The notes beneath the pieces are model-generated. The model worked only from the letters and a program-made list of their open reading frames with translations. It was not told where the DNA came from and ran no database searches. A stretch of 23,407 bases of DNA from Chlorokybus atmophyticus (lineage: Eukaryota; Streptophyta; Chlorokybophyceae; Chlorokybales; Chlorokybaceae). The position numbers were made by a program, and so were the translations under genes. Below are positions 1-11,200 of this stretch, piece after piece (positions within the stretch are counted from its first letter, which is position 1; each line of letters starts with the position of its first letter). The DNA lies in assembly GCA_009103225.1 (NCBI GenBank), contig RHPI01000810.1, positions 1,256,748 to 1,280,154 of the forward strand, given 5' to 3'.

Positions 1-31
1 TCCTCTCCCTCTCCCTCTCCCTCTCCCTCTC
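1..31. repeat. CTCTCC hexamer array at the left edge
   Basis: This is a run of CTCTCC units. On the minus strand it is in frame with the partial gene and encodes an Arg-Gly repeat. The same hexamer family closes the right end of the window. Confidence 0.85.
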
Positions 32-513
32 ACCACCTCCTCCTCTTCTCCCTCCTCCTCCTCCTCCTCACTCTCACTCTCACTCTCACTCTCTGGCGGC
101 TCCTCCTCTTCCTCCTCTGGCAGGTGCTGCGCTTCCTGCTCCACCATGACGTTGATGTCGTGGAGGAGGCTTGCTAGCTCCTCCCCTCCACCGTCTCCCC
201 CGCTTGTTGTGGAAGTGGGTGGCAACACGCCTTGCTCCTTCTCCCAAAACTGAGAACGACCTCCCTCTTGCAGGTAGGAGAGCATAGCATCCAAGGCAAG
301 CTCCCCCTTGGAGCTATCATACTCCCAAAACACCTCCCATCTATCAGCCGCCGTCGTGCGGCCTGGCTTGAAGCCCACTACCTCCCCTACCACTGTGGCA
401 GTCTGCCAAGCTGCCCCAAACTCCGCCTTTGCCCATGTTACCGTCCAATAGGTAGCAGGCACTAACACCTTACTACCCACCCACCCTCTAGACCTGCTCC
501 CCACCGCCGCCAT
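1..513 (-). CDS. Partial 5' end of an unrecognised gene, possibly of a transposable element
   Basis: The minus strand is open from an ATG at 513-511, in a good context (GCC ATG G), to the window edge, giving 171 codons without a stop. The first 100 residues look like a folded protein rich in Trp, Val and Lys (GWVGSKVLVPATYW near residue 10, then RWEVFWEYDSSKGELALDAM). A linker follows, then a Glu/Ser tail with repeated ES units, and finally an Arg-Gly repeat encoded by the GGGAGA array at the edge. The small beta-rich start followed by an acidic tail resembles the N-termini of some algal transposases, for example piggyBac-like ones. That is a resemblance from memory, and no catalytic motif is in the window. 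The frame also stays open upstream of the ATG to at least about position 675, so the start is not certain. Confidence 0.4.
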   Translation of the reverse strand, partial: MAAVGSRSRGWVGSKVLVPATYWTVTWAKAEFGAAWQTATVVGEVVGFKPGRTTAADRWEVFWEYDSSKGELALDAMLSYLQEGGRSQFWEKEQGVLPPTSTTSGGDGGGEELASLLHDINVMVEQEAQHLPEEEEEEPPESESESESEEEEEEGEEEEVVRGRGRGRGRG

Positions 514-2200
514 GGCCGCCGCCGCCACTGCCGCTGATGTCAACGTCCTCACCAGCCCTGCTAAGAAGCACGCCGCTGCCAGCGAAGAGCCAAGCAGCGG
601 GGCAGCTGTCTCGAAACTCACAACGCACTTAGGCGCAAAGTGGGCCAAAATAGGGGCAAAAAACGCAGTTTTGACCCAACTTTGGAAATTCATAACTCTT
701 AAGCTATATGTCACAAATATCTGAAATGAGTTTTTGTGCATTGCTCTTGAAGTTGTGCTCAACCCTATATAAGCCATCAACCATGAGATAAGTCATAAAA
801 TAAGTCGTAATGTCGTGGCCATAAAAGTCCGTTTTTCGGTACTCAAAAGAGTATAGTAGCCATCGTAGTGTTAAGCAAAGTGGAGTATGTGTACATGACA
901 ATGAATGGGTTGGATGTTAATGTTGTGCACGTGATGTTTGATGTGTACGTGCTTGAACATGTAAGGCAAATCATCATACGTATATATGTGTGTTGGTAGC
1001 TGTCATGTGTGTATGATTGACTACGCAAGCGTGGTGACATAGGTAGCATGCACATTGTAGTTTAGGATGCCATGCATCTCCCTTTGCATACCCCTCACGC
1101 TATCGTGTTTTATCATATCTTATGAAGAGTATCAGACAATCATGTCCACATGGTTGCATGACATATGCATGGATTGTTGCAAAGACATGCACATAAGTAT
1201 TATGCACGGGCAATCGCAACATGCTTCCATCATGAAATTGTATGTTGTGTAGGCAGCACGACGGTGTTCATGCCCACGTGTATGTAGCAGCCCATCTCTC
1301 ATTTGCTGAACTCTCATAATGAACTGAACCCTTGCTGTCGCATAACAATCATGATGATACACACCCTCAGCCCCTTCATCCCGACGCTAGCTCGACCTGC
1401 CTGTGATTGCTTTGGGCAATTACATAGCATGCGTACTTATTAGCAACATCATGAGGGATAGAATAATCAACATGTGTATGTGTTGTAAGGTTGTCAATTA
1501 TGCAAGGGTCATAGAGAGTTCTAGCACAACCTTTACGTGCTTAGCAACATGTGCGTCGTAGCGAATAGAGTATAATAATGAAGGAAACATGCAAAGCTTG
1601 CTGTATAGCAACTTTTTTGATGTTATTTATATACGCACAAAAAGCAAGCAACACAAGTAATATACAATGAGTGTTAAGCACAAACATAGCAGCGACGGCA
1701 ACACACAGTGCACAAGGCTGGCCCCAACCTGAAGCAACCGTATGTTTCACAAAACACAATTAAACAAGATGCAAGCAAAGTTGATAGCTAGGAGCAGGAG
1801 GCGATATCAGCGGCACAGATGGCGACCACAGCTGCATCATCCCCACCTGTCGCGCAGTGCGACTACAGGTAGTAACTGCCGAAAGTGGGTGGTGTTAACT
1901 TGGGGCTCGAAGGTTTGCCGCTATTGCTAGAAACCTCACAATATGACATGCACATGCACAAGTGCCGAACATTTTCACATAGTTGGGGTGTTAATGAAGT
2001 ATATATATAGGACACATTGTTGACCAAGTTTTAGAAATTTCAGGGATCTGTCGCATGGCAGTCAACATTGTTGTTACATCGTTCGTTATTCATTACTTTG
2101 ATAAAGCTGAAATCTGATGACCGGTAGTTCTCGGCCTATACAAGCGTCTCAAGAGTATTGAGATGCTTGATTGAACGCCAGAGATAGCCAGAGTCGCGCA
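514..2200. other. AT-rich stretch with no supportable gene
   Basis: Only short open frames without splice-supported continuation or recognisable motifs are present. Positions 600-720 are likely 5' flank of the partial gene on the left, and may be transposon sequence. Positions 900-1700 are rich in CATG, ATGC and TATG words but show no clear tandem unit. I see no RNA gene here. Confidence 0.5.
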
Positions 2201-2283
2201 TCACACGAGCAACCTCCTACCTGGTAGGGCCCTATTACCAGCCCTAGGCCCTGCTCATTCAATTCAGTAGTAGGGTAGAGTGC

Positions 2284-2679
2284 CCTAACTTCGGACAGTA
2301 GCCTGACTTCGGACACACTGAGTGGTGACCGGTTGTGACGCCTACTGGCGGCCAGAGCAATTAATATCTTGTTTTGTAGCTAGTGACGAGACGCCACTAA
2401 CCACAAAATTTCTGCTTTGTTGCTCAAGTATAACCGCGACAATAGCAGTTAGAGTGCAATTTCAAAAATGATTGCAAACTTTAAACGGCCAAGGATAGCG
2501 TTATGGAAGGCGGTTTGCGGTGATTGTTAGCTGTAGGCGACCGCCTTGTTATCCATAATCGACCCTCAAAAGGGCTGGGAAACTGGTTTAGTAATGCGAA
2601 AGATACGGCGGAAGTAGGCCTGTAACCCTACTACCGCCTGCAGCAAGCCACGGTCAGTTAGCCTTTGTCCGAAGTTAGG
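2284..2679. mobile_element. Candidate MITE-like element bounded by a 14-bp inverted repeat
   Basis: CCTAACTTCGGACA at 2284-2297 recurs as its exact reverse complement at 2666-2679. The outer bases also match loosely (GTGC beside both). A second, one-mismatch copy, CCTGACTTCGGACA, lies in direct orientation at 2302-2315. The enclosed 396 bp has no gene. I did not find a clear target-site duplication, so a mobile origin is an inference. A structured non-coding sequence is the alternative. Confidence 0.35.
2608..2637. repeat. Hairpin with an 11-bp near-perfect stem
   Basis: GCGGAAGTAGG at 2608-2618 pairs with CCTACTACCGC at 2627-2637, with one mismatch and an 8-nt loop. It lies inside the 2284-2679 inverted-repeat element. 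Confidence 0.6.
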
Positions 2680-2705
2680 CACAGTCACTTCCTTCGGCGA
2701 CTTCA

Positions 2706-2748
2706 CCACACCCTCACCTTTGCGAGGGTGTGGCGAACGGCGTTCGCC
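2706..2748. repeat. Two adjacent perfect hairpins
   Basis: CCACACCCTC (2706-2715) pairs perfectly with GAGGGTGTGG (2724-2733) across an 8-nt loop. Immediately after it, GGCGAAC (2732-2738) pairs with GTTCGCC (2742-2748) across a 3-nt loop. The two stems share two bases, so they could be alternatives to each other. The function is unknown. Confidence 0.6.
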
Positions 2749-2959
2749 GAACGCAGTTCACCAATAACTGAGCGGAATAGTTTGTTGGAAAGCTCATAAA
2801 GTCAGCATTCCAACAAGCCAATCCACGACTGAAACGGACCGGCGATGGGCCTGTGGCGAGGTACCCCTAAAAGAGTGTTCGAACTTACCCTAGGGCCCTA
2901 TCTGATAGGCCGTACGGCGCAGTGCCCGTGGCGTCTTTCCGAAAGGGGTCCTTGCTCTG

Positions 2960-3605
2960 AGGTGGTGTGATCGTGACCGAACCCGTGACGCTTTGTTTTG
3001 GCACAGCAGCTAACTACCGCACCCACCACCAACTTGCTTGGGCGGCGACCTCCACGGGAAGGAAGGGGAGGAGAGTGAGGGTGAGGGTGAGGGCGAGGGT
3101 GAGAGTAAGGGTGAGGGTGAGCCCGATTGACTTAAAAAGCATCGTTGCCGGCTGGCGATCGCGTGCGTGTGTGAACTGTTTCAGCTGGTTGGGGCCGAGC
3201 CTGCGGCATTGGTACGCCTGCGGAGTGTCCTGTGTGAGGTTAGTTGGAGTTCCTGTGGTGGTTGACTGTTGTGTTGTGGTAAACAATAATGACAATTTGA
3301 TGACTACATTGCAGACAGCATACAATAGTCGTTGCAGTGCTAGCTGTACTGGATGGTGGTTTAATCCCGTGCTCTGCATAAAGCAGTGCAGCATACATCT
3401 TCAGCGTGTTTGGCTTCCTCAAGCATGCGATCTGTGTACAGGAGCACCACGGTTGCCTGTGCATACTTAACACATCTCAGTTGGGTCGAAAGATGGTGCT
3501 GGTGTAACAGCATTGTACTGTCAATCAGGTGTTTGGGGGCAACAATATCGCTGGACATGCTCTTGACTGTTGACGATCACCATCTTGGCGCCGTGTTGAT
3601 TGGCA
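2960..3605 (+). other. 5' flank of the glycosyltransferase gene
   Basis: Apart from the hexamer array I see no gene here. Open frames on both strands are short and lack motifs. The promoter and 5' UTR of the gene starting at 3606 should lie here, but no TATA box or other element is clear enough to mark. Confidence 0.4.
3072..3121. repeat. Degenerate GTGAGG hexamer array
   Basis: About eight units of GTGAGG with single-base variants (GCGAGG, GTAAGG, GAGAGT). It is G-rich on the plus strand and loosely resembles telomere-type repeats, but it is internal and short. The frame through it gives only an Arg-Val repeat and is not taken as coding. Confidence 0.75.
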
Positions 3606-6600
3606 ATGACAGCTGTCAAGGTGCACGACGTGGATGAGGGGCTACCACACAAGATAGTCGTTGTTCAACCTGCAAAGGCCTCATCCAATCAACAAACAGT
3701 AGTTAGCAGGCGAGTGAAGTGCTGTACCAAGTTGATGAGTTTGCTTGTGTATGGAGCATGCATGCGTCTGCACGCTTGTGTCACGCAAATCATAGTATGA
3801 TGTGGTGCTGACTCTAATTTTGTCACTTGAGCAGACTATTGTGCGTGCCGCTGGTGTTTTCTGCAGTCGCCATCTTCATATTGGCCCTGACATTCTGGCA
3901 TGGGGAGTCTCTGCATCGATTAGCGTGCTCTGCAGGTATAGACAGATTGCTGGAGAGGCTGCATGTCTTGTAAGGTCAATCCCTTTAAGCTCACTCATCA
4001 CTCACCAATCTAATTTCGCCAAAGCAGCAGCTGGTTTATACACATGTTGAGAGTATGAAAGAGGCATTACGGATGGATAAACACTAAACAATAACAAACA
4101 GACCTTCTTGCATTGAATGCTCAGGCAGGTGCTTGTATGCGTGTGCAAGTTGCTGCTAAGCTGCTGTGCATGCACATTGCAGTGGCATCGCGTTTGCAAC
4201 CTGAAGAAAGCTCTTCAAACAGTGGTGAGCGAAGCACGTTAGCGCTTGGCTTTGTTTCACCACCCAATGGCTCTGCACTAGAGCAGCAATTGGCTGAAAC
4301 CAGCGCCAAGCTGGATGTAAGCGAGCAAGAGCTTGCGCGCTTGAAGAAGAATGCATTGGCAGTACAAACCTGTGACACTGAGAACAAAGAAATTGAGAAA
4401 TTGAGAGCTGAACTTGAAGCCCAGAAGGCTGCAGACACCAAGCTCAGTGATGTCCAGCGCAAGGACATTGAGAGGTTGGGAGTTGAGCTGGAGGCTCAAA
4501 AGGCAGCAAATGGAAAGCTCGGTGATGACCAAAAGGAGGTTGAAGCATTGAGAGCTGAAGTTGAAGCCCAGAAAGTTCTGACTGACAATTTCAGCAAGGA
4601 GTTGAGTGAGGGCAAGAAGGCATACGATGTGGTGGCGCAGCAGCTTCAGGAACAGCAAGCTGCAAATGCCAATATCAAGCGGGAACTGGACGAGCTCAAA
4701 CAGTCGAAGACGGTGAGCTTTGGCTGGTTGTTATCAGAAGCACAAGCGTAGTGGTCGTAGCTTGTATGGTTGCCGACAGACTGACAAACCTCAGTGATGA
4801 AAAAGTCATCATTCAACTTCAGCTCATGGTGCAGCAAAGCCAGCTTACCCTCACATTACCTGCAGCTTTGCAAACAAGCTTGCTATTTGTCTGCGTGGTC
4901 TCCGTTCATGCCACGCTCAGCTGCTGATTGTGCGCTGTACAACTTCTTCATCAGGTACCTACAACCACGTATCCACTGTTCAATCAGACCACGGCCGTGT
5001 CAACGCCAGCTAAAACCTTGGAGCTACTGAAGCCGCTCTACGCAATGTTAGTCAGTCTGCAAAGGGACCTCGCACAGGCATGGCAGATAGAGAAGCTGCA
5101 CAGGGGACCACTTGTGGAGGCCACCTTTGAGTTTGCACCACTGTTTGACAAGATCTATCTGGTATGCCAGCGTTGATAGTGAGCTAAGGGTTTATTACAT
5201 TGTGCACTCTTCAACTTGATGCTCTGCAGATCAACGAGCAAGCACGGCAGAAAGGTGTTGCACCCGAAGTGCTCGAGCCGGGACTTGCGGAGATGCAACG
5301 CAAGGTGTCCAGCACAGCAGTACACGCATACACATCCACATCAATGAGCAGATCAGGGCGTTCTCGTTGTCGTTGCGTGAGAGAGTTTCTCCATGCAGGC
5401 TGAAGCCGCCAGAGCAGTGCGCGATCAGCACTCGGGACCTATCGCTCAGTCTCGAGAGAAATATCTGCAAATAACAGTGAGCGAGCTCACTGCAGCAGAT
5501 GTGGAGGCACATTGATGTCATGCCTCCTGATCTGTTACCTGTGCCAATGGTACACCGCACAGGTTGTTTAGGCTTCTCAAGCGAGTCTGATGATGATCTT
5601 TGTGCTGGCAGAAACGTCTTGCTGAGTTGCGTCGCGAGATCCGTTTCATAGATGTCCGTGCACTGCCAGCATCCGTGGGCCAAGTACCAGCGATGGACTC
5701 CATAAAGAGGGTGGAGTTTGAGCTTAATGTAAGCAACTGTTGTTGTAACCAGTTGCAGCCAGTTTGAGTGTTGCAGCACTGCATTGATGGACATGCGTGC
5801 ACGAACACAAGCATGCATCCGCGGACACAACAATTCAGAACAATTGCACTTGGGGTGGGGTTGAAACTAATGCTATTGAAGTTTGCACGGCGTGCATCAG
5901 GTGTGATGTACTGAGTTGTACTGACAAAGTTGTACCGTGCTCACAAGATCTTGTGTGTGTCTCCAGGGCGCCAACAGTCGTGCTGTGAGCCTGCCGTCCA
6001 TACAGGTTGTGGATTCTGTCGACTATCAAGACAATGTTGATATCAGCTTCATCGTTCAATACTTCCGACACCCTGACAACATCGATGGCATTGTAGACAA
6101 CCTATACACGTGTTTTGCAGGCAAGCATCCCTTTGTGCACTGGCAGGTTATCACCTTGTTCAGAAGTGCCCAATATGTGGCAACTCACTAACTACATATC
6201 AATTCAGACCCAAGCAAGAACCCGCTTGGAATCACTGGCGAACTCCTTGTCAATGTGGACAACCCGGAAGAGCACGCAAAGTGGATTGCCGCCATGCAGG
6301 TTTGCATGCACACAGTTTTACGCGCATGCACTGGCAGCACCTTCAGCTGAATACAATGTATTGTGTGGTTGCTTGCAGCGCACCGGTAACTTCGTAACAC
6401 CGGTGTTCTCGCACAACATCCATGAGATCCGTGGGTACAATCGATTGGGAGCGTTTGCGAATGGCGAGATACTTGTATTTATGCAGGCAAGTGGTGTATA
6501 CATTTTGAAGTCAGGCCACTTGGTGCTGGTTTATGCTCAAGCTCGCGTTACATCAGTACTTTAATGTTAACACGTTTGCATGGGCATGTGGCAGGATGAT

Positions 6601-7471
6601 GGCATCCCCCCAGGCGATTGTGGTTGGATCAACAACTTGATCAAGCTGTACCGTCAGTGGCCGCGCATGGGTGCTGTGGGCCTCAACATCGCAATGTTTG
6701 GAGATTGCAGCCAATCTGCATGGTGGCGCTTGACCAATAACGTATATTACTCGCAGAGTGTTGGCACTGCTTGTAATCCTCTCGTTCCTGAAAGCAACAT
6801 TCACCGTTTACACCTCCACAGGTCCATGATGTCTTCTTCAACGACCCGCAGATTGATGTCCAGCATCAATTCGTATCAGTCATCGACCTGGCGCCCATGA
6901 CAGTACGCCGCAGCGTGTATCGCGAGGTAAACAAGTCTGCCACATGACCTACTGGTTGTTGCCAATATCAGTTAGCTTGCGGCCTGATGCATTGTAAACA
7001 CCTCAACTGCTTTGTTCTCTCAGTTGGGTGGCTTTGATGCCTTCCTCTCCATGCCTGGCGAACCCGGAATATTTTTGGACTTTGACCTGGCAATAAGGAT
7101 ATGGAATGCGGGGTATTATGTCTCGCACATGGCGATGAATCGGGGCTTGGGTGCTGGTAAGCAACTTTATGTGCCTTTGACATAACAATGCAACAACTCA
7201 TTTCTGAGCTCACCAACACATATTCATGCACGCTATGTTGGCAGGTGTTGGTGCAGGTGGGACTCATTTTGGCAAAGGCTTGATGCACAGGCAGATACAG
7301 GAGGGCTTCAACAGCAATTATTATGGCCGACGGCACAATGACCAGAGCAAGATTGCTATTTATGAAGCTGTCAAGAAGCTGAATAAGCTGCTCGTACCTG
7401 TTGATCCCAAGAATCCGGAGCCTTGGGAGGAGTTTTTAAGGATAGATCGCGAAAGGCGAGCCGGTCACTGA
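3606..7471 (+). CDS. Type II membrane glycosyltransferase (GT-A fold, GT2-like) with coiled-coil stem, 14-exon model
   Basis: Phase-matched exons are 3606-3738, 3867-3935, 4183-4712, 4955-5161, 5230-5304, 5399-5476, 5612-5728, 5967-6120, 6208-6299, 6379-6486, 6595-6741, 6822-6926, 7024-7156 and 7245-7471. They total 2,175 nt, or 724 residues plus TGA. ATG 3606 is the first in-frame ATG after a stop at 3597. Residues 1-44 are a basic cytosolic tail ending RRVKCCTKLM. A membrane anchor (IAIFILALTFW) follows at about 45-55, then a coiled-coil stem at about 90-245. The catalytic part runs from about residue 420: a strand DISFIVQYF, ELLVNVDNP, a DXD-like DDG at 522-524 after GEILVFMQ, and GGFDAF...FLDFDLAIRIWNAGYYV at 607-640. 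These are the order and spacing expected of an inverting GT-A enzyme using a nucleotide sugar in the Golgi lumen. Donor and acceptor are not deducible. Introns 6121-6207 and 6487-6594 are GC-AG. The exon 3 start could instead be 4129 (18 more residues), and one extra coiled-coil exon near 4783-4829 is possible. Confidence 0.85.
4376..4610 (+). repeat. Internal coiled-coil repeat in the glycosyltransferase stem
   Basis: Three tandem copies of a roughly 26-residue unit of the type EIEKLRAELEAQKAADTKL occur in exon 3. The copies start near residues IEKLRAELEAQK, IERLGVELEAQK and VEALRAEVEAQK. The DNA copies are alike (GAGAGCTGAACTTGAAGCCC appears nearly unchanged twice), so this is a recent tandem duplication in the stem. 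It would change how far the catalytic domain stands from the membrane. Confidence 0.8.
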
Positions 7472-8291
7472 CACAAGTCCCCACCTCATTTGCACCAAGT
7501 CATTGTGTGCTTGTAGCATAGTTGCTTATATATTTTCCTGTTCCAGGAGTTTATAGCTTCGTGTAGATTAGTCATTCTCAATACACGCACTACATTCGCT
7601 GTCTCGCGCATGGAGTTGTTCCATAGGCCAACTGTTCACACCCCATGTGACAGTGACCAGCAGAATGCTACATATATGTCTGCGGGACTTGACCTTCTAC
7701 TACATGTAGGGCGATCACCTTGCAGTGTTGTTGTTGTTGTTGTTGGCCAGGTGGCCATACGGGGTGGGATACACGATCTAGTGGCTGCCAGCAATGTTAC
7801 CGCAGTAGATGGTTTTAAGGCTAGTTTAGTTCAGTCTAACATGGAATTGGGCGCATTAAAGCCATTTTTGTTGAATTAGGAGAGGTGGGGTAGGCGTGGG
7901 GGATGCAGTATGCAACAGAACTAAGTATATGCAGTATGCAGTCACAGGACAACGCCGCCCCGATATGATATGCATCGCCGTTGCTTCATATCTGCAATGC
8001 GGTTGGCAATGCATATCCATTCCTGAGCAGCATCCACTGACACATGCGTGGTCCAGCATGTGGAGGCGTGAGGTGAGTGTGTGGGTGTGATGTGTGCGTG
8101 TATCCCACTCTTGCTTGCAGCATGATTGTGTGCACAGCACTCAGTGCATGCTGCATCGGTCCTTTAGACCTATGTGCACAGGCACAGGCACAGTTTCAAA
8201 TGCGCACATGTGCGAGCGTGTTTGGACGTGGTCACAACATCTCACACGCACGATATGTACACATATGTACACAATTCAGCTGCAACTGTGT
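7472..8291. other. Convergent intergenic region with the 3' flanks of two genes
   Basis: The region lies between the TGA of the plus-strand glycosyltransferase gene and the TGA of the minus-strand coiled-coil gene. I found no supported exon, and the open frames are short and motif-free. Neither TGTAA, the usual poly(A) signal of volvocalean green algae, nor AATAAA is evident close to either stop. A short (GTT)n run lies near 7728-7744. Confidence 0.55.
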
Positions 8292-11200
8292 TCATCGATT
8301 CATCGCTTTTTGGTACTCGAGGCTAGCTTCGAATCGCAGCATCTCTCTGATGCGTAGCACGGCGACGGAGTGCGCGACGGGCTCGATGACGTGTTGTTGG
8401 TGCTGTTGATGTTGTTGTTGTTGTTGGTAATGTGGCTGCTTCTCGCAGTGCGTTGGCGGACACGATAGCAGGAGGGCCTCGGAGAGCGCGGTTGGGGACA
8501 GCGAGTCCACCTGAAGTTGGGTTTGTGTTGGGAGTCAACCGACATCAACACCAACATAGTCATACGTGTTGTCATATTGCTGGTACTTACTTGCCAGGCT
8601 TGCTCGAGTGCGGCGTCTACGCCAACAGCGATGTCTGCCACAAATGATGTAGATGATGTATATGATGATGATGTCAGTATTGCTGCGGCGGCTGCGCGGG
8701 CGTCTTGTGCCACCAACAGGGCCGCGCGGTCCTGACACAGCACAAACGTGCTGCACACAGAGTGCTCACATAAGTTCAGGCGTGGGTGTGGGTGTGGCCG
8801 GGTGCAATGGGCGGGTGGGTGGGTGCGTGGCAGGGTGCAAGGGTGCACTTATGCATGCGTGTGTGCGTGCAAGATTGCATGCAATCGCCGTGGACATGTG
8901 CATGTAAGTGTGCGTGTTGGTGCATGCCAATTGGTCCGTGGTGTGTTTGTGTGTGTGTGTCATCTCTCTCCTCACCTTGACCACCTTTGTAGGGCCGCTT
9001 TGAGGTCGTGCACTTGGGATGCGGACAACCCTGGATAACGTTCACGAATGAGAAATGCTCTAGTTGCGACATCATTCGTCATGTACGTACGCAACTACGC
9101 AACATCCCAACACCAGTCAGTAACGCGTACCAGGTATGCGCGTGCCTAGCTGAGGTGTATCAGCCAGCAGCGCATTGGCGGCAGTTTGGTACGCTTGCAG
9201 CACGGAAGAAAACCTGAGGATTGCCAGCTGCTGCGCTATCACCGCCTGAAAGGTAATGCCAACATAAATATCAACAACAACACTGTGTATGAGGTTAATG
9301 TACATACGCATACACACGCACAAACTCTCCATCTATGCACAAACCCACACACGCGCGCGCGTGCAAACTGCACACGCTTGCACATGCGTGTGCATGTGCA
9401 CATGCACTCTCTTTCTCTCTAGCACACATGTACACGCACATGCACGCACACTTACGCACTGTGCCAGTTTTACAGCTACATAGCCCACAACATACCTGCA
9501 ACTCTAGCGGCCGCATCGCTTCCAACAACCGCTCTCCGACATCCACATCAACCACAACACTCCTTCCACTCTCCCCACCATCTTCACCACTACTGTTGGG
9601 TTTGTGCACCGTCATGCGCACGACAAACGCATCCTTCACCACGCGCAACCGTGCCTGATACAACTCTTTGTCGATTCGCAGCAAGTCGCACGCCTGACTT
9701 ATGAGCTGCTTCAACCCTGGCAAGTCCTCAGACGTGGCAGCTAGAGGAGAATGTTGTTGTTGTTGTTGTGATGTTGTTGATAAATAGTTGCTGTTCACGC
9801 GCTCGATGTGAGCGAGAAGGGTATCTAAGCCTGGTGTCCGCGCAAGCGCCTGCGTTGTAAATGACATCAACACACACGCTTGCGCGTGCGCGCACACGCT
9901 TACACGCGCGCGCGCACACGCACGCACACGCGCGCACGCACACACGCACGCACGCAAGCACGCATGCACGCACGCACGCACGCACACACCATCAGACAGA
10001 CACGCACACATTCTTGTTTACCTGTGCTGCGTCTGTTGCGAGGGGGTGGGCAAGCACGTCGATATCGGTGCTAGAGTCTGCTGATGTCGTCATCATCGTG
10101 CGCGGGAGGCGTCTTTCGGCCCCGTCAAAGGCAAGCAAGCGCAGGAGTGGTTGTTGTTGTTGTTGTTGTGATGGTGGTGGTTGGGAGGGGAGGGTGCCGG
10201 AAAGCCACATGAGATGGAAAGAACTGGGAAGACCTGTTGATGGGTGTGGGTGTCACACAACAGTGCTAATGACAACCATAGCAACAACAAGAACGACGAC
10301 AACGACAGCGACAACAACACTAACAGCAGCAGCAGCGGCATCACCAGCATTAACACTGCCAACAATAACAACATCAACACCATCGGTAACATGAATAACA
10401 GCGACAACAGCAGCCACAACAACAGCACAAACGACAACAACAAACACAATCACAACAACAACAACAACAACAACACCACAGAAACGATCACCCACAGCAA
10501 GGCATCTCTCACCAGCCACTTCCGCGTCCGTTTGCAAGCGTGGCGTACTCATCGGCGTGGCCCCGTCTTGCTTCAATGCACGCCTGCAAACAACACAACA
10601 ACACTCTGAATCTTAACCCGCCCTCTCCCTTTCACACACAACGACAACAACAACAACAAGTTGTTAACGTACCGTGGCGTGGTGCGCGCGGATTTCGGCG
10701 GCTCGTCTTGGCTTCGGAGGATGCCAACGCTCGAACCAAACACCTGCACCTCTGACCGAAAGGAGATGTTGGGTTGGACAGATGCACACAGATACCAACA
10801 GTGTGCGATTATCAACAATGGTGAGTGCACAAGAAAGCGTGTAGAAGCACATGTACACAGTATCACAAGCTCCAGTGCCTCTATATGTCTGAATTTTATC
10901 GTATGCGTGCATATGCAGGTGGAGCATAAGTTTACCATATGCTTGTATGTATGCGCATAGAAGCCACAAGCCAAGCACATGCATGTAGGTTATACACTTA
11001 TGTGTACACACTTATGTGCTCATACACAAGCACAGTCAACAACAAGCGAGTTTTTCCAAACCTAACAAGTTGCGGTGTTGTAGCACGCTGGCGACAAGCA
11101 CCGACATGTGTTCTTCCGCAACGCCGGCGAGGCCGTAGCGCTGGCAATACAATCCGTACACGTATCTGCACGATACATGTGCAATAAGCGACTGACCATA

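Noticed and set aside
512-724. Plus-strand frame of 70 codons starting in the same CCATGG as the minus-strand gene
   Set aside because: It is Ala/Ser-rich and stops soon. The opposite strand has the longer frame with a more protein-like composition.
2860-2905. tRNA-like B-box word (GTTCGAA)
   Set aside because: No matching cloverleaf, anticodon arm or paired acceptor stem could be drawn around it.
2967-3470. Plus-strand frame of 167 codons
   Set aside because: Its length comes from the GTGAGG array (an Arg-Val repeat). The rest has no motif, and the opposite strand is equally open.
10244-10609. Asn-rich plus-strand frame and Val-rich minus-strand frames
   Set aside because: They are open only because the intron is a degraded AAC/GTT repeat. 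The flanking exons splice cleanly across it.
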